Notes under the pieces: model-generated
Seen by the model: only the letters and a program-made list of their open reading frames with translations
What the model was told of the DNA's origin: nothing
Database searches by the model: none
Shown: one piece after another, positions 19,670-31,956 of the stretch
Numbering within the stretch: position 1 is the first letter of the stretch
Layout: each line of letters starts with the position of its first letter
Assembly (NCBI GenBank): GCA_023213395.1
Contig: CM041465.1
Span: 152,341,741 to 152,405,740 of the forward strand
Direction of reading: 5' to 3'
Length of the DNA stretch: 64,000 nucleotides
Source: Cycas panzhihuaensis
Taxonomy: Eukaryota; Cycadophyta
Translations under genes and position numbers: made by a program

Positions 19670-22600
19670 ATGACAATGAATGAAGATAAATTAAGGTTTC
19701 CCATATTTGATGAGACTAACTTTCACATTTAAAAATATATTTAAAAACCCATCTCATTACAAATAATTTATGGCATTATGTAAGTGATGGTTATCTTAAA
19801 AATGAACCCAATTTTAAAGAAAACTTGAAAAAAGATAATGAAGCCTTAACTCTAATCTTTTCTACAATAAATGATGATGTATTCACTAGAGTTGGTGATT
19901 TAATCATATCAAAATCAGTTTGGGATACCCTAGACTCACTTTATGAGGGAGAAATTTTAGATTTAAATAAATTTGACTATATTGACAATGTGTTTTTTAT
20001 GAGACAAATGATAGAGCAGGTGTCAGTTGATGAAAAGTCTAATGTTATGTATAATATTAAAGATTCCATTGAGACTAATGATCACATTGCTATATTTGAG
20101 ACTATATGTATATTTAACCTAGTTGACTCTTATCAAAAGGACAAAGTCAAAGATGAAGACACTCATACTCATTTGAAGTAACTCGCATCTACACTTGAAC
20201 CATATTTTACTGAAGATTATATGAAAAAGTTAATGATACAAATTATTAACCACTTCAAAGATAATGAAGCTAAAGGACATGACTACAATCACCTTGTCAA
20301 AGTATACCTAAAGCACTTATACCACAAATTTAAAGAGAAACTAAAGAAGAAGTGATAAATATTAAGGTGGAGTATATTGGGGTTAATATCCCTCACTTAA
20401 CTCCCATCTTAAGAACATGTAAGTACACACATCCTCATGGTAAGTTAAGGTGAGATTATTTTTATTATGCATTCTCATTATTTTATATTATTTTAAATTT
20501 GGAGGTTGAGGAAGATTCTCTCCTCCCTCCCAAGTATATATTTTATGGTGTTCAAAACCCTGGTATTCTTCAACACCATCTTCATCAAAGGAATTTATAT
20601 GTACTTTCTTCAAATATGGCTTAATATAATGATGTTTGCAATGCATACTCTCAATATGGCTTAAATGTTACTTTGATTTGTATGTTCACCTACTCCATTC
20701 TATTCTCCATACTCTAACAATTTGGAAGTGTCTATCAATTAAAAATCACCAAAACAAAAAATATTCTGCTTAAAAATGGCTTTATTGATAATGTTTATTA
20801 TATCCTAAGTTTATTATCTAACCTTTCATTTATATATTAGATCTATCAAAAGGGTTTGGTAGTTGAATGTTAGAAAGATAGGTTTATAGTAAAATAACCC
20901 TTTAACAAATTTAAAGTTATTACTTCTAAACTTTTAGATCATATAATTAGTTTATATAAACTATTTAATTTAACTTATTTAAGTGAAAATTCACATTTTC
21001 TTCCTATATAAGTGGTCTAACCCAATTAGCAAACTTTGTCACACACTCTTTGGCCATATTAGTTATTGTTAATTATATATCCTTAATTAGCATAATAGGG
21101 CCCATGGCTTACCTATACAATCTATAATGTGTAGAGTCTATGAAGCCTATATTCTAAGAAAGCAACACATGGATCTTTTCTTGATAAATTTACCTTTAGG
21201 AGGAAACAACCCCTATAACTAATTCACTTTGATATATATAGATGATTTCAAGACCTTTCCTACTTTGGAAATATATATTTCATTATTTTCATCAATGATT
21301 TTTTTAGAAAATGTTGTATCTAAATTATTAAATAGCATAGTGAAATATTTGATCAATTTCTTAAATTTAAAGTACTAGTAGAAAATTGATCTAACTATAT
21401 AATATAAATATTTAGAATGGACAATGTTAAGGAGTGCTTAAATAACCAATTTATTTAATTTAGCTAAAAGAATGACATAAAATTTTAATATTTAGTTGCT
21501 TACATACCATAACAAAATGGTGTCACTAAAAGAAAATTTTGAACATAAGTTAAAATAACTCAATATATATTATATTTCAAATAATTAAATAAAAAATTAC
21601 TATACAAACTCTATTTAATAAGTTACCCACTAAAGCCATTAATAATATCACTCTTGAAGAGAAATAGTCTAATAAGAGACCTTCCATTAAACATTTAAAA
21701 GCTTTTATAAGTATTGCTTAAGCACATGTCCTAAAAGAAAGTAAACAGAAACTAGATCCTAAATGTTATAGTTTCATCTTCATTGGATACCATGAAGAAA
21801 GTAAGGGATACAAACTTTTTGATACTATCACTTACAATGTTTCCATCAAATGAGATGTCAAGTTTGATGAAAAAGGTTAAGTTCACATTCTATTGATGAC
21901 TATGCTCATCTTCCCTTACTATTTAATAATACTCCTTAAGTCTTAATAGGACTCAACATCAACCTAAGACTAACTCTAGTGAAGAAATCTCTATTGAAGA
22001 TGCAATAAATAATTTATAAAAATAAATTCAAATAGTTTCCATTAATGATCTTGGTTCTTTTACTAGTGTAAGTTCACAAACTTACAAGTAAACAAATGGG
22101 TACATAAAACCCTTATATTTGCTAGTCTTGATGTTTGTGATCCTTCAAATACCCAAAGAATTAGGTCTAAATAGCTACAGGGTAACTTCTCTCTTATGGA
22201 CAAAATTATATATCAATTGATCCGTAAAGATTCAAAGAAGTAATGAACATTATGTATGATGCATTAATAAGAAATTTTACATGGAGATTAGTCACTCTTC
22301 CTCATGGAAAGAACCCAGTTAGATGTAAATGCATTTACTACACTAACTATAACTCTCAAGGTGCCATTGAAAAACACAAAGTTCGACTAGTTATAAAGGT
22401 GTTTTTCTAGGTTGATATGACTAATTACAATAAAACCTTTACACCTATCACCAAAATGAACACTATTAAATCATTATCTCTTTAGTATCCAAGTTTGGTT
22501 GGGAAGTATATCACATGGATGTAAAAAATACCTTTCTAAATGATGATTTAATTTTAAAACTCTACATGATCTAACCACCTAGTCTTTCTCTAGACCCTAA

Positions 22601-23310
22601 CTTAGTATATAGACTTAAAATATCCTTATATGGTCTCAAATAAGCCCCTAATGTTTAATATAAAGAGATTGACAATTATCTTCCCCATAATAGCTTTAGT
22701 AAATATATTAGTGATCTTATTCTACATTTTAAAAAATAAGGAAATAATATAATTTTTCTAATTTTATATGTTGATGATATTATAATTACTAGATTTTTAC
22801 TTGCCATAATTTCAACTTTAAAAAACCAACTTAATGTCAAATTTTAAAATGATTAACTTAGGAATACTCTATTAATTCCTTGGACTTTATGTTTACTAAG
22901 TAGAATCAAGAATCTCTATCTCACAACCCAAATATATTTTAGATCTACTTAAGAGATCTAAAATAGAAACTTCTAAGCAAACATGAACTCCTCTTCAATC
23001 TGAAGCTAAACTTACTCTTAATTATATTTCTCCTTTGGTTGATATTACTTTATACTGGTAGTTAATTAGGAGTTTAATCTACTTAACTCATACAGAACCT
23101 AATATATCTTATGTAGTTGCTTTATATTCATGTTTTTTGCAAAAATCATATAACTCACATTAAAAAGCAACTAAGAGAATCTTATGCTACTTATAAGATA
23201 CTATTTACTATGGCTTCAATTATAATTATACTAACCTTAATCTTTAACTAACTAGTTTTATAGACTTTAATTAGACTAGAGATAATAATGAATGAAAATC
23301 CACTACTAGT
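19670..23310 (+). pseudogene. Old plus-strand copia gag-pol, copy A, 5' part
   Basis: A heavily decayed copia polyprotein that forms the substrate of the duplicated segment. A probable Gag ATG is at 19670. The frame 19825-20181 contains KKDNEALTLIF and SKSVWDTLDSLYEGE, matching the Gag of Copia-3. A protease/pre-integrase stretch lies near 20770-20890, HTLFGH and two cysteines of the pre-integrase zinc region near 21030-21150, and integrase to about 21860. Reverse transcriptase spans about 22260-22960, with LYVDDIIIT near 22763-22790. The start of RNase H is at 23080-23310. The coding sequence is then cut by the LTR element at 23311 and resumes at 31446. Stops occur every few dozen codons. 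Confidence 0.85.
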
Positions 23311-23634
23311 TATTAGAAAATGCAACTGAAGCAAACAAGATTCATAGGATCTTTCACATCAGGAAAATATTAAGCAGGAACAGATTGCACAAGATACCAG
23401 ATTGTCATGGGAAACCCTTACAGGTGAAAACCTATAAAGAATAATAATTCACATTATGACAAAATGGTATGTTATAAAGTTGGACTTTGATCTATATTTA
23501 TAAATCTAAAGTACCAAATATAATTATAATTTACATCCATTGGCTCACTACACTCAAGAATATTCTCCACATAATTAGGCATATAAATAGGGTGGCCCAC
23601 TTTACATTAGTCGATATGGACACATATTCCAACA
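23311..23634 (-). repeat. 3' LTR of the 23311-31445 element
   Basis: 324 bp. On the minus strand it begins TGTTGGAATATGTG at 23634 and ends in CTAATA (decayed CTAACA) at 23311. A TATA-like motif TATTTATA is present on the minus strand near 23579-23590. The copy-B counterpart (62813-63124) has lost about 20 bp at this end, including part of the target site. Confidence 0.9.
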
Positions 23635-26600
23635 TCTCATCTTAATGTAAATGTGAGGCAGTAAGGATTATCCTTACCCAACCTAATATGCATGAATGTC
23701 GATGTAGAAATCTTCAGTTTGAGCTTAGTGAATACGTTCATAAGTTGATCTCAACTTAGATAACCATCAACCTAATTTGGATATAATGGTGCCATGCCTC
23801 GTATGTGCTCAATTCTTTAGATATACTCTAATAAACCAACAACTATTTAGCTCTCTCTGCACCTAAAACTTTATAAATTCAACTCATCCATATTCCTTTG
23901 ACTAAACTAAGAGGTTGAGACACTTGAGCCATGTGAATTGCCTCTTCAAGTCTTCATTAAGGAACACTAATGTGATACAATATGATACCCAACTATTTGA
24001 AGATACTAAACTAAGGATTAAATGAATTAATAAATATAGAGATAGGTGTAAATATCTCATCATACCTTAATCCTTCTTCCTGCTAGATATCACATGTGTA
24101 ACAAGTCTTCAAACTTATAAACCGACTAGGTTCTTTGCTTCAATACAGCTCTCCATTGTGAATCTGTATGCATTAGAATGTTGGTATCTATCTCAAGCTT
24201 TGACTGGCATGTTGATCCATGACCTTCCATCATCTTGCAAGTCTTCAACTATCAATGGAATATGGGTTGCAATCCATGTCTCATCATCTAGCAGCTCCTT
24301 ATCATCAATCTCTCACTAGGTCCTGCTTTCATCTCAAGCATAATGTTAGGTAAATAAACCTCTATACTTACTAAAAACCATCTCAGAAAAATGAAGTAAT
24401 GAAGGATAAAACCTACAACTAAATGACAATCAACATGATATGTCAAGAACTCTTCAATTGAATATCTAGACTGATCACATTACATTTCCCTTGCAGATCA
24501 CACTATTTGTAAGTAAAATAACCCATAGGCTTTAAACCCTTGTAATCCTACTGTTGTAATCTTTGTCTAAGATGTGTGCACTCTAATGCACCAAAGGAAA
24601 TAAATGGAAGGCTTCTAACTTGGTCTAAACACAAAACACGAGGGGAAATTATGCCATGAATAGTCATAATAAGGGATCCCATACATGTCTGCTACAATTT
24701 CTGCCATTAAAACATGGGAGGCAAACCATAACATGTGCCAACCTCACCATCTGTATCATGATACTAACTTGCAATGCAACCTTACATGCCAATTATATAT
24801 ACCATGACAAAGGCATCACTGATTTTAAGGCATCTCGTCTTAGACCTTTCTATTCACACTTTAAATTTATCAGATACTCTATCTTGATTCTACAACAAAC
24901 TTGTTAAGATATGCACCCATGTTGAACCAACATTAATTAGGCCACAAACCTTCATACTATTAGCAGTCCAACTAGTAAAGTATAAAGGTCCATCATCAAC
25001 TGACAACTACTCATATAAGAAAATTCTAAACCTCATCACCTCATACATATCTGATGTAATAGAACTTGAATATAACTAAATAAACCATACTTATTTCATT
25101 GAATCAACCACATAAACATGAACTTTGTATAATGATCTATGCCACACTCAAATAATAATAGAGTTTATATTAAATTGTAATTAAGGTATCTCATTCTCTT
25201 CTTTACCTATCACTTACCTATCATCGCCCTCATACTCGTCCTTTCACTCACCCATTTAACTTGCCATGCAACAAGTCTACCTTCGCCTCATCTCGTTCAT
25301 CTTCACCATTTTTGCCCATAAACTTTCCCATATAAAATATATGCTAGAGAGTATAAATTTGCCTCATTAGCTCTCTTATGTAAATCACACTCTAGAGAGT
25401 CTTATCACACCTATTTACATCGCCATGACACTCTTTTATACACTCACATTTAGAGAACAACATCACATCTTAACGCCTTATAACACCATTGAATCAAACT
25501 ACTTTAAACACACATGGCAAAGCATCCACATGAATTAACCATAACAACAAATGATTAAAAAAGGCATCTATATCAAACTTATCTTTATATTAAGTCAATG
25601 TAACTTAATATATCTCGTATAGGTGACTTAAAGATTATCAAATACTAAATAAATCATATGATTTGAAACAACCATAAGAGACCATATATGATTAAATCAA
25701 TAAAGGGCAAATTAATAACATTGGTGCAATAAAGTACTAAATCAAATAAATCATATCAAATGCCAAAAATACATTCTACTAATTGATTGATTTAATATAT
25801 CAAAGGGCAAATTGGATAATGTGAATGGGCAGTTGTGCATGTCAAATAACATCTCTAGTAGCTATATACCTATAATAAGAATGATGACTGCAACATATTA
25901 TCGCATGTGATACAATACATAGGCAACACGATCTATAATTATCACCGGCAGCAGTTGTAGATATTAACCAATGAATAGACATAAATCTACAACTTTATTT
26001 TATCACATGGTTGCTCAAACATCATAAATATCATGGACAAGCAAACTAACATGTAGACCTGAATAGTCATGGATGAATCAAATATTAATGGTGATGCAAT
26101 CTTAATCATCACGCTAATGACTCACACAGGCTAATTATTCAATTGGGCGATTGCAAATATATGGCTAGTGACACCAATAATATGCAGACTAGTCATATAT
26201 TATGAAGGGTAGTTGAAATTTATGTAACAGTTAGGGCACAAGTACATTATTCACAGTTTAACTTAGATATGGATGAATATATTAAGGGATGATCCTTAAT
26301 AACTGGTTGGTTATCATTCATGTACACAACACACAACGTTTGGCAATCAATGTAGGCTTAAAATAGAGGCATCCCAATATAAACAACTAAAGAAATAAAT
26401 CATTCCATATGCCATATAATAGATATATTTATACTCGACTGATAGATATATCACCACGTAGAGAGACAACTCAATCATCACACAGTAATCCAACAAACAT
26501 ATAATATATATCATGGGTGATGCAAATATATCATATGGTGTAATATAATAATGTAGAGTATCATACATACGGCTACGACTATTGATGAATATTTGGCAAT

Positions 26601-26971
26601 ATCAAATATATATCATCAATGCAAATAAAATCATGGGTCATATATATATTATTCAAACCCCAGAATATTATATGAGTGATTGATATATTGTAAAACAATG
26701 AGCATACCTTTGATTTGATACCATATTATCATTTCAAAGATCTACAACTAGCCTGCTAGGGTTTCTACACTCTCCCACTAGTAGCAGAGGGCTAGTAATC
26801 ATCTCTAGAGTATCCAAACTTAGTGACATCGTCAAACAGGGATTTGACACCTTCAACAGGCTCAAATAATACTCACATGGTTCGCAATAGAGTCAAACTT
26901 GTCCACACACCACCATATAGGTTAGAATACCTACAAACAATGGATAGAAGGCCCTTGGGATCCACCAGTGA
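23635..26971. other. Unidentified interior of the 23311-31445 element
   Basis: About 3.3 kb with no coding frame that I can relate to gag, pol or a host gene. Open frames at 24656-24907 and 26347-26568 are short and without motifs. Composition is AT-rich, with a pyrimidine-rich stretch (25190-25330) and many CATATAT-type words at 26100-26700. The first part recurs in copy B (63125-64000), which shows it belonged to the element before the duplication. Confidence 0.55.
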
Positions 26972-27172
26972 TCATTTGTATCAATGCATAAGGGTTTCGT
27001 CTATTATGGCAATGAGGTAGGCATAATGACAACAATGGCAGATGAGTTATAGAGAAAGGCAACAAAAACACTGCAGACACCTGAGCCCAGTAGAATATGG
27101 TCACACTATTCACGAAGTTAATGAAATGGACAAATATGGTTAGGCTGGAGGAACATCAACTCTGATACCACT
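26972..27172 (-). repeat. Extra copy of the gypsy-type leader and primer site
   Basis: About 200 bp that repeats 30558-30758, including the primer site (minus TGGTATCAGAG, 27160-27170) that normally follows a 5' LTR. Here it sits on the outer side of the left LTR of the 27173-31001 element. This means the left LTR is, or once was, also the 5' LTR of another unit, as in a tandem LTR-interior-LTR-interior array that has lost the rest. Confidence 0.75.
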
Positions 27173-27862
27173 TGTTATGGACCATTTTTATAACTTGAGG
27201 AGGAGACCAAATATTAAATACACCAGAGAACTTTGAAAGAGATTTATAGTCAAAAGACCATACACTTGATTGATAAAATTAAGTGATGTCTAAGAATACA
27301 ATGAAAGCCATATTTATATGAGTATAATGGCCTCTTCACATAAAAGTCACAACCCTTCTATATGCACCTTTTCATTTAATGAATAATTAGTTAGTCCTTA
27401 AGGAGGTCTATAACAAATCCTCCCCCTTAAGATGTTTCACCCACGAAACATAATCGAATGATTGCAGTCCTTTAAACGAATATTATCTTTGGTTGTATTA
27501 GAGTCTATTAAACAATTGGTCAGATGTTACAGGCATTTATTAGAAGATTATTCTTGTTGAAAACCTCGACTGTGTTTTTGGGATACTTGTGGTTGCTTCT
27601 CAAGTTCTTCACCCTGATTTTCACATGGTATGACTTTAATTTTGTTTGATATTTTTCCTGATAACATGATGGTTCATCCTTCTTTCTTGAATCACATAAA
27701 TTATTCATCAATATTCATTTCAAAAGTTTCAAGTGTACTGAGCCATTAACTACCCAACACAATATCTACGCCTCTGACATCCATGACGTAGAAATCTTCT
27801 ATAATGCTAACATTATTTATTATGAGGTTAAAGTTCTTCATTATACCTTGGCCTAAGATTAC

Positions 27863-29160
27863 CTATCTTTCTCCAACAGTTACCCGGAGATGAGAAGTCC
27901 TTAATGGAAATAACCTCAGTTGTTGTGCACAATTTTGATCAATAAAATTATGTGTGCTACTTGAATCTATCGAGACTATTACAACTTGATTTTTGATAGA
28001 TCCATGTAACTTTAGTATATTTGATTGATTAAAATTGCTCATAATTGATAGTGAAATTTGTGGATGGTTGACCTCAAGATTATAGTAGCTCTCTTGATGT
28101 TCCAAATGATGATAATTTCCTTGATTATTTTCTAACCCTTGTTCTTCTTCATTAATATTGTCATCAGGCAGTAATCTGATTGTAAATAACTAGTTCTTTT
28201 CACATTTATGTCCAAGTTCCCACTTCTCCTCACATCTAAAGCATAGGTTTCTTCTTCTTAACTCTTCTTGTTCTGTTTTTGTTTTCTAAATGATTGGTTT
28301 GGCAGGTCGATTCAAATTTATTGATAATTATTTATGTTGAACACTTGGTAAAGGATTATGTCAACCAAGTGGAGGAATATAAAGGTTTGTACTAGTTTTA
28401 CATAAGGTAGTATATTTATCTTCATGTATTTTGGCTAATTGTATTACCTTGTTAAGATCCTTCTTTAGTTCTCAAATTTTAACCTCAGCGTAGATCTTTG
28501 TTGTCAGACCTTCTATATCTAACTGGATAAGTCGATTAGTCAAAATATCTTCTAACACATAGCTTAGCCTTGTGAATGTTGTACTGTATTCTTCCACAGA
28601 ACTAGTTTGCTTTAATTTTTATAACTCACAATAATAATCGTAATTAGATATGGTTTCAAATCACTCAATGAATAAATGCATGAATTCTTTCCAGGTTGGT
28701 AGTTGATCTCAAAAAGAGGTTCGTTCAAGACAACACCACCATTCGCATGCTATTCCATCCATGTGCAAGGTGGTTAATAGAACTCGCTCTACTGGCTCAA
28801 TCTCCACTAAGCGAAAGTAGTTTTCCATTTATTGGATCCACACTCTCAGCTCATGTGATTTTTGCTCCATACTAAAACGTTATATAGTAATTTTTTCTAA
28901 CTTTTTCTTCTTTTGTATTTGAATACTTTATAAGTAGTTGAAGTATGCTTGAAAACCCATTATCATCTATTCTTCAGGGGTCAGGCTATGATACTCATTA
29001 AGGTATTTTCCAATAGCTGTATTCTCAATATTAATTGGAGTCATCTAAAGACCGAAATATTTTTTAATGGTTTGATTTATGAAATGAGACTGTTGACTCA
29101 TTACCTCATCCTCTGAATCTGGAACAATCATGTCTCCCTTCCTGCTTGTTGCTATAATTG
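27863..29160 (-). pseudogene. Ty3/gypsy-type Gag and protease remnant
   Basis: On the minus strand, a Gag core lies at about 28640-28900 (readable as ENYFRLVEIEPVERVLLTTL and then WW). A gypsy-type CCHC zinc knuckle CFRCEEKWELGHKC is at about 28200-28250. A retropepsin start is at 27863-28105 with IDSSSTHNFID, in which the usual DSGSTHNF active site has become DSSSTHNF. Stops occur through the Gag part. Nothing recognisable as reverse transcriptase follows. This is the only clear Ty3/gypsy coding sequence in the window. Confidence 0.82.
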
Positions 29161-30344
29161 TCAATTTATCCAAGATTTGGTGTAATATATTATTTAAGAG
29201 AGCATTTGATGTCTGGACTATTTTGTGGACTGCTTAAGTGATCGGTTCAACGATATCCTTTTGGATGGTATTATCTGTCATATCTTCTATATTTATTATT
29301 TTAACGACTGTATAAGTATGATTCCACTGCTTTTTTATCATGTTTAATTGACCCCAAATTAATATCCCAAACTCGCTTGATACTACTAGATGTATTTTAA
29401 ATAGGTCACACTCATATATAAACGACAAAATTGGTCAATTATTCAGTATCCAAAGGATATTAAATTGATTGAATACGTATATGTGAGGCTCAATATATCG
29501 CCAAAATAAACCTTATGATCTTATAGTTCCTCCCTTTGCCTAATATTTAACCTATATATCACCACCGTCAAAAATGAAACTGAAGATAGTCAATACAAAA
29601 TCCTGCAGATGAACAAGGAATGGAGGATGTGGCATTTTGTAGTGTTTATATAGCTGTGTATTGACTACGAGAGCATAAAACCTTGGATATAATATATGCC
29701 GTCAAATTTATAAGTGCTCTCATAGTATCCACTGGTGTATGGTATACACTCGTGGCAGGTTTATAACTTCAGTAACTAATTATATAATCTTTGTGACGGT
29801 GTCCTTTATGTATTCACACGATATTTGTCAGACACCATTAAAGGATCGCTTGGATTATTTTCAAAACTTTAATATATATGATTTTGAGGGGGGCTTTGGT
29901 ATATATCAAAATGTATTTCTATGTAAATATATCTATGTAAGTGTGTGTATATAAGTTTTTGACGATTTTTTGATAGCCAACGTAACTCGACTATGTTACT
30001 TGACTTAAAGGTACTTAGATATAATGCTTGATTTGAAAGGATAAATGATGATGCATGGATGGACAACTTTCTTGAAATATACAAGAGCTAATGTACTGTA
30101 TGTTTAGGAAGTCTAATAGGATGAATCATACATAACGCAGATGGTGTAGCAGACGTCACCCAAGAACATGGGAGGATAGAGTGTAGATGGCATAGATGGT
30201 GGGGTTCACAGAAGTTAAGAGATTACAGATGGTCAAATATATATAGGACACGAGACGTAATCTAGGACATACGTAGTGAAAAGAACAGAGAATGATAGAA
30301 GGTCAAACATGACGCGAACAATATATGTGACGTGATAGACTAGA

Positions 30345-30510
30345 GAAACAATAATGAGAATGCCATAGCGACGAGAATGCCACAACAATAAGAATATAGT
30401 GACAAGAACACCACACCACAACAATGAGAATATCGTGAATAAACAGTGACGAGAATATCGCCAACAATGCAACAACAAGAATTCAACAGTGATGAGAATT
30501 CAGAGGAGAT
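30345..30510. repeat. Degenerate short repeats around GACGAGAATATC
   Basis: Imperfect copies of a GA(C/T)GAGAAT(A/G)(T/C)C word, interspersed with ACAACAA, are repeated about seven or eight times in the leader of the gypsy-type element. No coding frame accounts for them. Confidence 0.6.
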
Positions 30511-31121
30511 GAGAAATTAGCAACAAATGAGAATATATCAATGCATACTATATTTAAATGCATAATATCAATGTGTAAGGGTTCCATCTATTATGGCGAT
30601 GAGATAGGCACGGTACAACAATGGTATACGAGTTATAGAGAAAGGCAATGGAAACACTACAGACACCTGAGCCAAGCGAAATATGGTCACACTATTCGAA
30701 AAGTTAATGAAATGGACAAATATGATTAGGTTGGAGGAACACTAGCTCTAATACCACTTGTTACGGACCTTTTCCATAACTTGAGGAGGAGACCAAATAT
30801 TGAATATACCAGAGAACTTTGAAAGAGATTTATAGTCAAAAGACCATACAATTGATTGATAAAATTAAGTGATGTCTAAGAATACAATGAAAGCCATATT
30901 TATATGGGTATAATGGCCTCTTCACATAAAATTCACAACCCTTCCTTATGCACCTTTTCATTTAATGAATAATTAGTTAGTCCTTAAGGAGGTCTATAAC
31001 AATTCTGTAGGGTCATCAGGTATGCCAATCCACTAAGGGCAAGCCAGCATGACCTAGCACCATTGATTAGACCTCCAATAATGATCATCTGCCTGTGCAT
31101 GACCTACATGCTCTCATACCA

Positions 31122-31445
31122 TGTTAGAAAATGTAACTGAAGCAAATAAGGTCAATAGGATCTTTAACATCAGGCAGATATAAATCAAGAATAGATCACA
31201 TGAGATACCAGATTACTGTGGGAAACCCTTACACGTGAAAACCCATAAAGAATAATAATTCACATTATGACAAAATGGTATATTACAAAGTTAGACTTTG
31301 ATCTATATTTATAGATCTAAAGTGCCAAATATAATTACAATTTACATCCATCAGCTCACTACACTTTAGAATATTCTTCACATAATTAGGCATATAAATA
31401 GGGTGGCCCGCTTTACATTAGTCACTATGGATACATATTCCAATA
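31122..31445 (-). repeat. 5' LTR of the 23311-31445 element
   Basis: 324 bp, the same length as its partner. On the minus strand it ends CTAACA at 31122 and is followed immediately by the primer-site candidate TGGTATGAGAGC. The element's leader is only about 120 bp long before the nested gypsy-type element begins at 31001. Confidence 0.9.
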
Positions 31446-31450
31446 CAAGT

Positions 31451-31870
31451 TATGTTTTCTCTCTTAATTATATATTAATCACTTGGATAAGTAAGAAAAT
31501 ACAATCACTTGCTCTTTTTACAATTGGGGCTAAATATCATACCTCAACTCAAGTTAGTAAAGAAGCTTTATGAATAAAATATATCCTTAATAAAATTAGA
31601 TTTCTTCTTCATAATTATGTATTAATTAGTATTGACAATTAGGGTGTTATTTCTGTTACTACTAATCCTATTTCTTATTGTAGGACTAGACACATTAAAC
31701 TTCATTAATATTTGGTTTGTAACTTAGTTAATTATGGTAATCTTTAGCTCTTATATTATTTTATAAATATACAAGTTACAGATATCATGCCCAAATCTCT
31801 TATTGAAGTCAAGTTTACAAAGTTACGACAACTCCTAAAAGTTGAAAAAGCCTCCATTAAAGGGGGATCT
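31451..31870 (+). pseudogene. Old plus-strand copia, 3' end of RNase H
   Basis: The RNase H frame interrupted at 23310 resumes here. It reads YVFSLNYI then LITWISKKIQ, where active elements have WxSKKQ, then STQVSKEAL and SYCRTRHIKLH, the usual copia C-terminal landmarks. A polypurine tract AAAGGGGGAT is at about 31859-31868. The 3' LTR probably starts at TGTTATAATATT (31926) and is itself cut by Copia-3 at 31957. Several stops are present. Confidence 0.85.
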
Positions 31871-31956
31871 ACGTAATAACATCTTATTTAGCTTTTGCAT
31901 TCCCTAATTCAATATTAAAGAGGAATGTTATAATATTAAAATATTGATATACTATG

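Larger units (their letters stand above)
813..24500. repeat. Segmental duplication, copy A
   Basis: This segment aligns collinearly with 49018-64000, in the same orientation and about 48.2 kb apart at the left edge. Identity looks high but clearly imperfect by eye. Shared markers in order are the GTAGTCCACTT minisatellite, about 1.4 kb of non-coding DNA, a minus-strand copia with the same internal TRIM, an (AT)n tract, the old plus-strand copia, and an LTR element inserted in its RNase H region. Copy A is longer because it holds two private insertions (6160-11721 and 12910-15940, each with its target duplication). The right limit is set by the window end of copy B, so the true duplication may extend further. 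Confidence 0.93.
27173..31001 (-). mobile_element. Gypsy-type gag-protease-only LTR element
   Basis: Minus-strand element with 243 bp LTRs at 27173-27415 and 30759-31001 (minus strand starts TGTTATAGACC, ends AACA). The polypurine tract (minus CTTAAGGGGGAGGATT) is at about 27416-27431. The primer site beside the 5' LTR is minus TGGTATTAGAGC (about 30745-30756). The interior encodes only a decayed Ty3/gypsy Gag and the beginning of a retropepsin; no reverse transcriptase or integrase was found before the polypurine tract. No matching 5 bp target duplication was found, consistent with the partial tandem arrangement described for 26972-27172. Confidence 0.85.
23311..31445 (-). mobile_element. 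Minus-strand LTR element inserted in the RNase H of the old copia
   Basis: 8.1 kb, with 324 bp LTRs at 23311-23634 and 31122-31445. The target duplication is CTAGT (23306-23310) and CAAGT (31446-31450), one mismatch. The primer site on the minus strand, TGGTATGAGAGC (about 31110-31121), directly follows the 5' LTR. A weak polypurine tract (minus AAGATGAGA) is at 23635-23643. Removing the element rejoins RNase H codons, which confirms the boundaries. No gag or pol of its own was recognised; the interior holds unidentified AT-rich DNA (23635-26971) and a nested gypsy-type element (27173-31001). In copy B the left end of the same insertion is visible from 62813 to the window end. Confidence 0.88.

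Noticed and set aside
24656-24907. 83-codon frame inside the unidentified interior of the 23311-31445 element
   Set aside because: No motif was recognised and codon use looks random; it sits in DNA without other coding signals.
26700-26760. A primer-site-like TGGTATCAAATC on the minus strand at about 26712-26725, taken at first as the start of another LTR element
   Set aside because: The adjoining sequence has no LTR-like end and no partner repeat; the match to initiator tRNA-Met is short.
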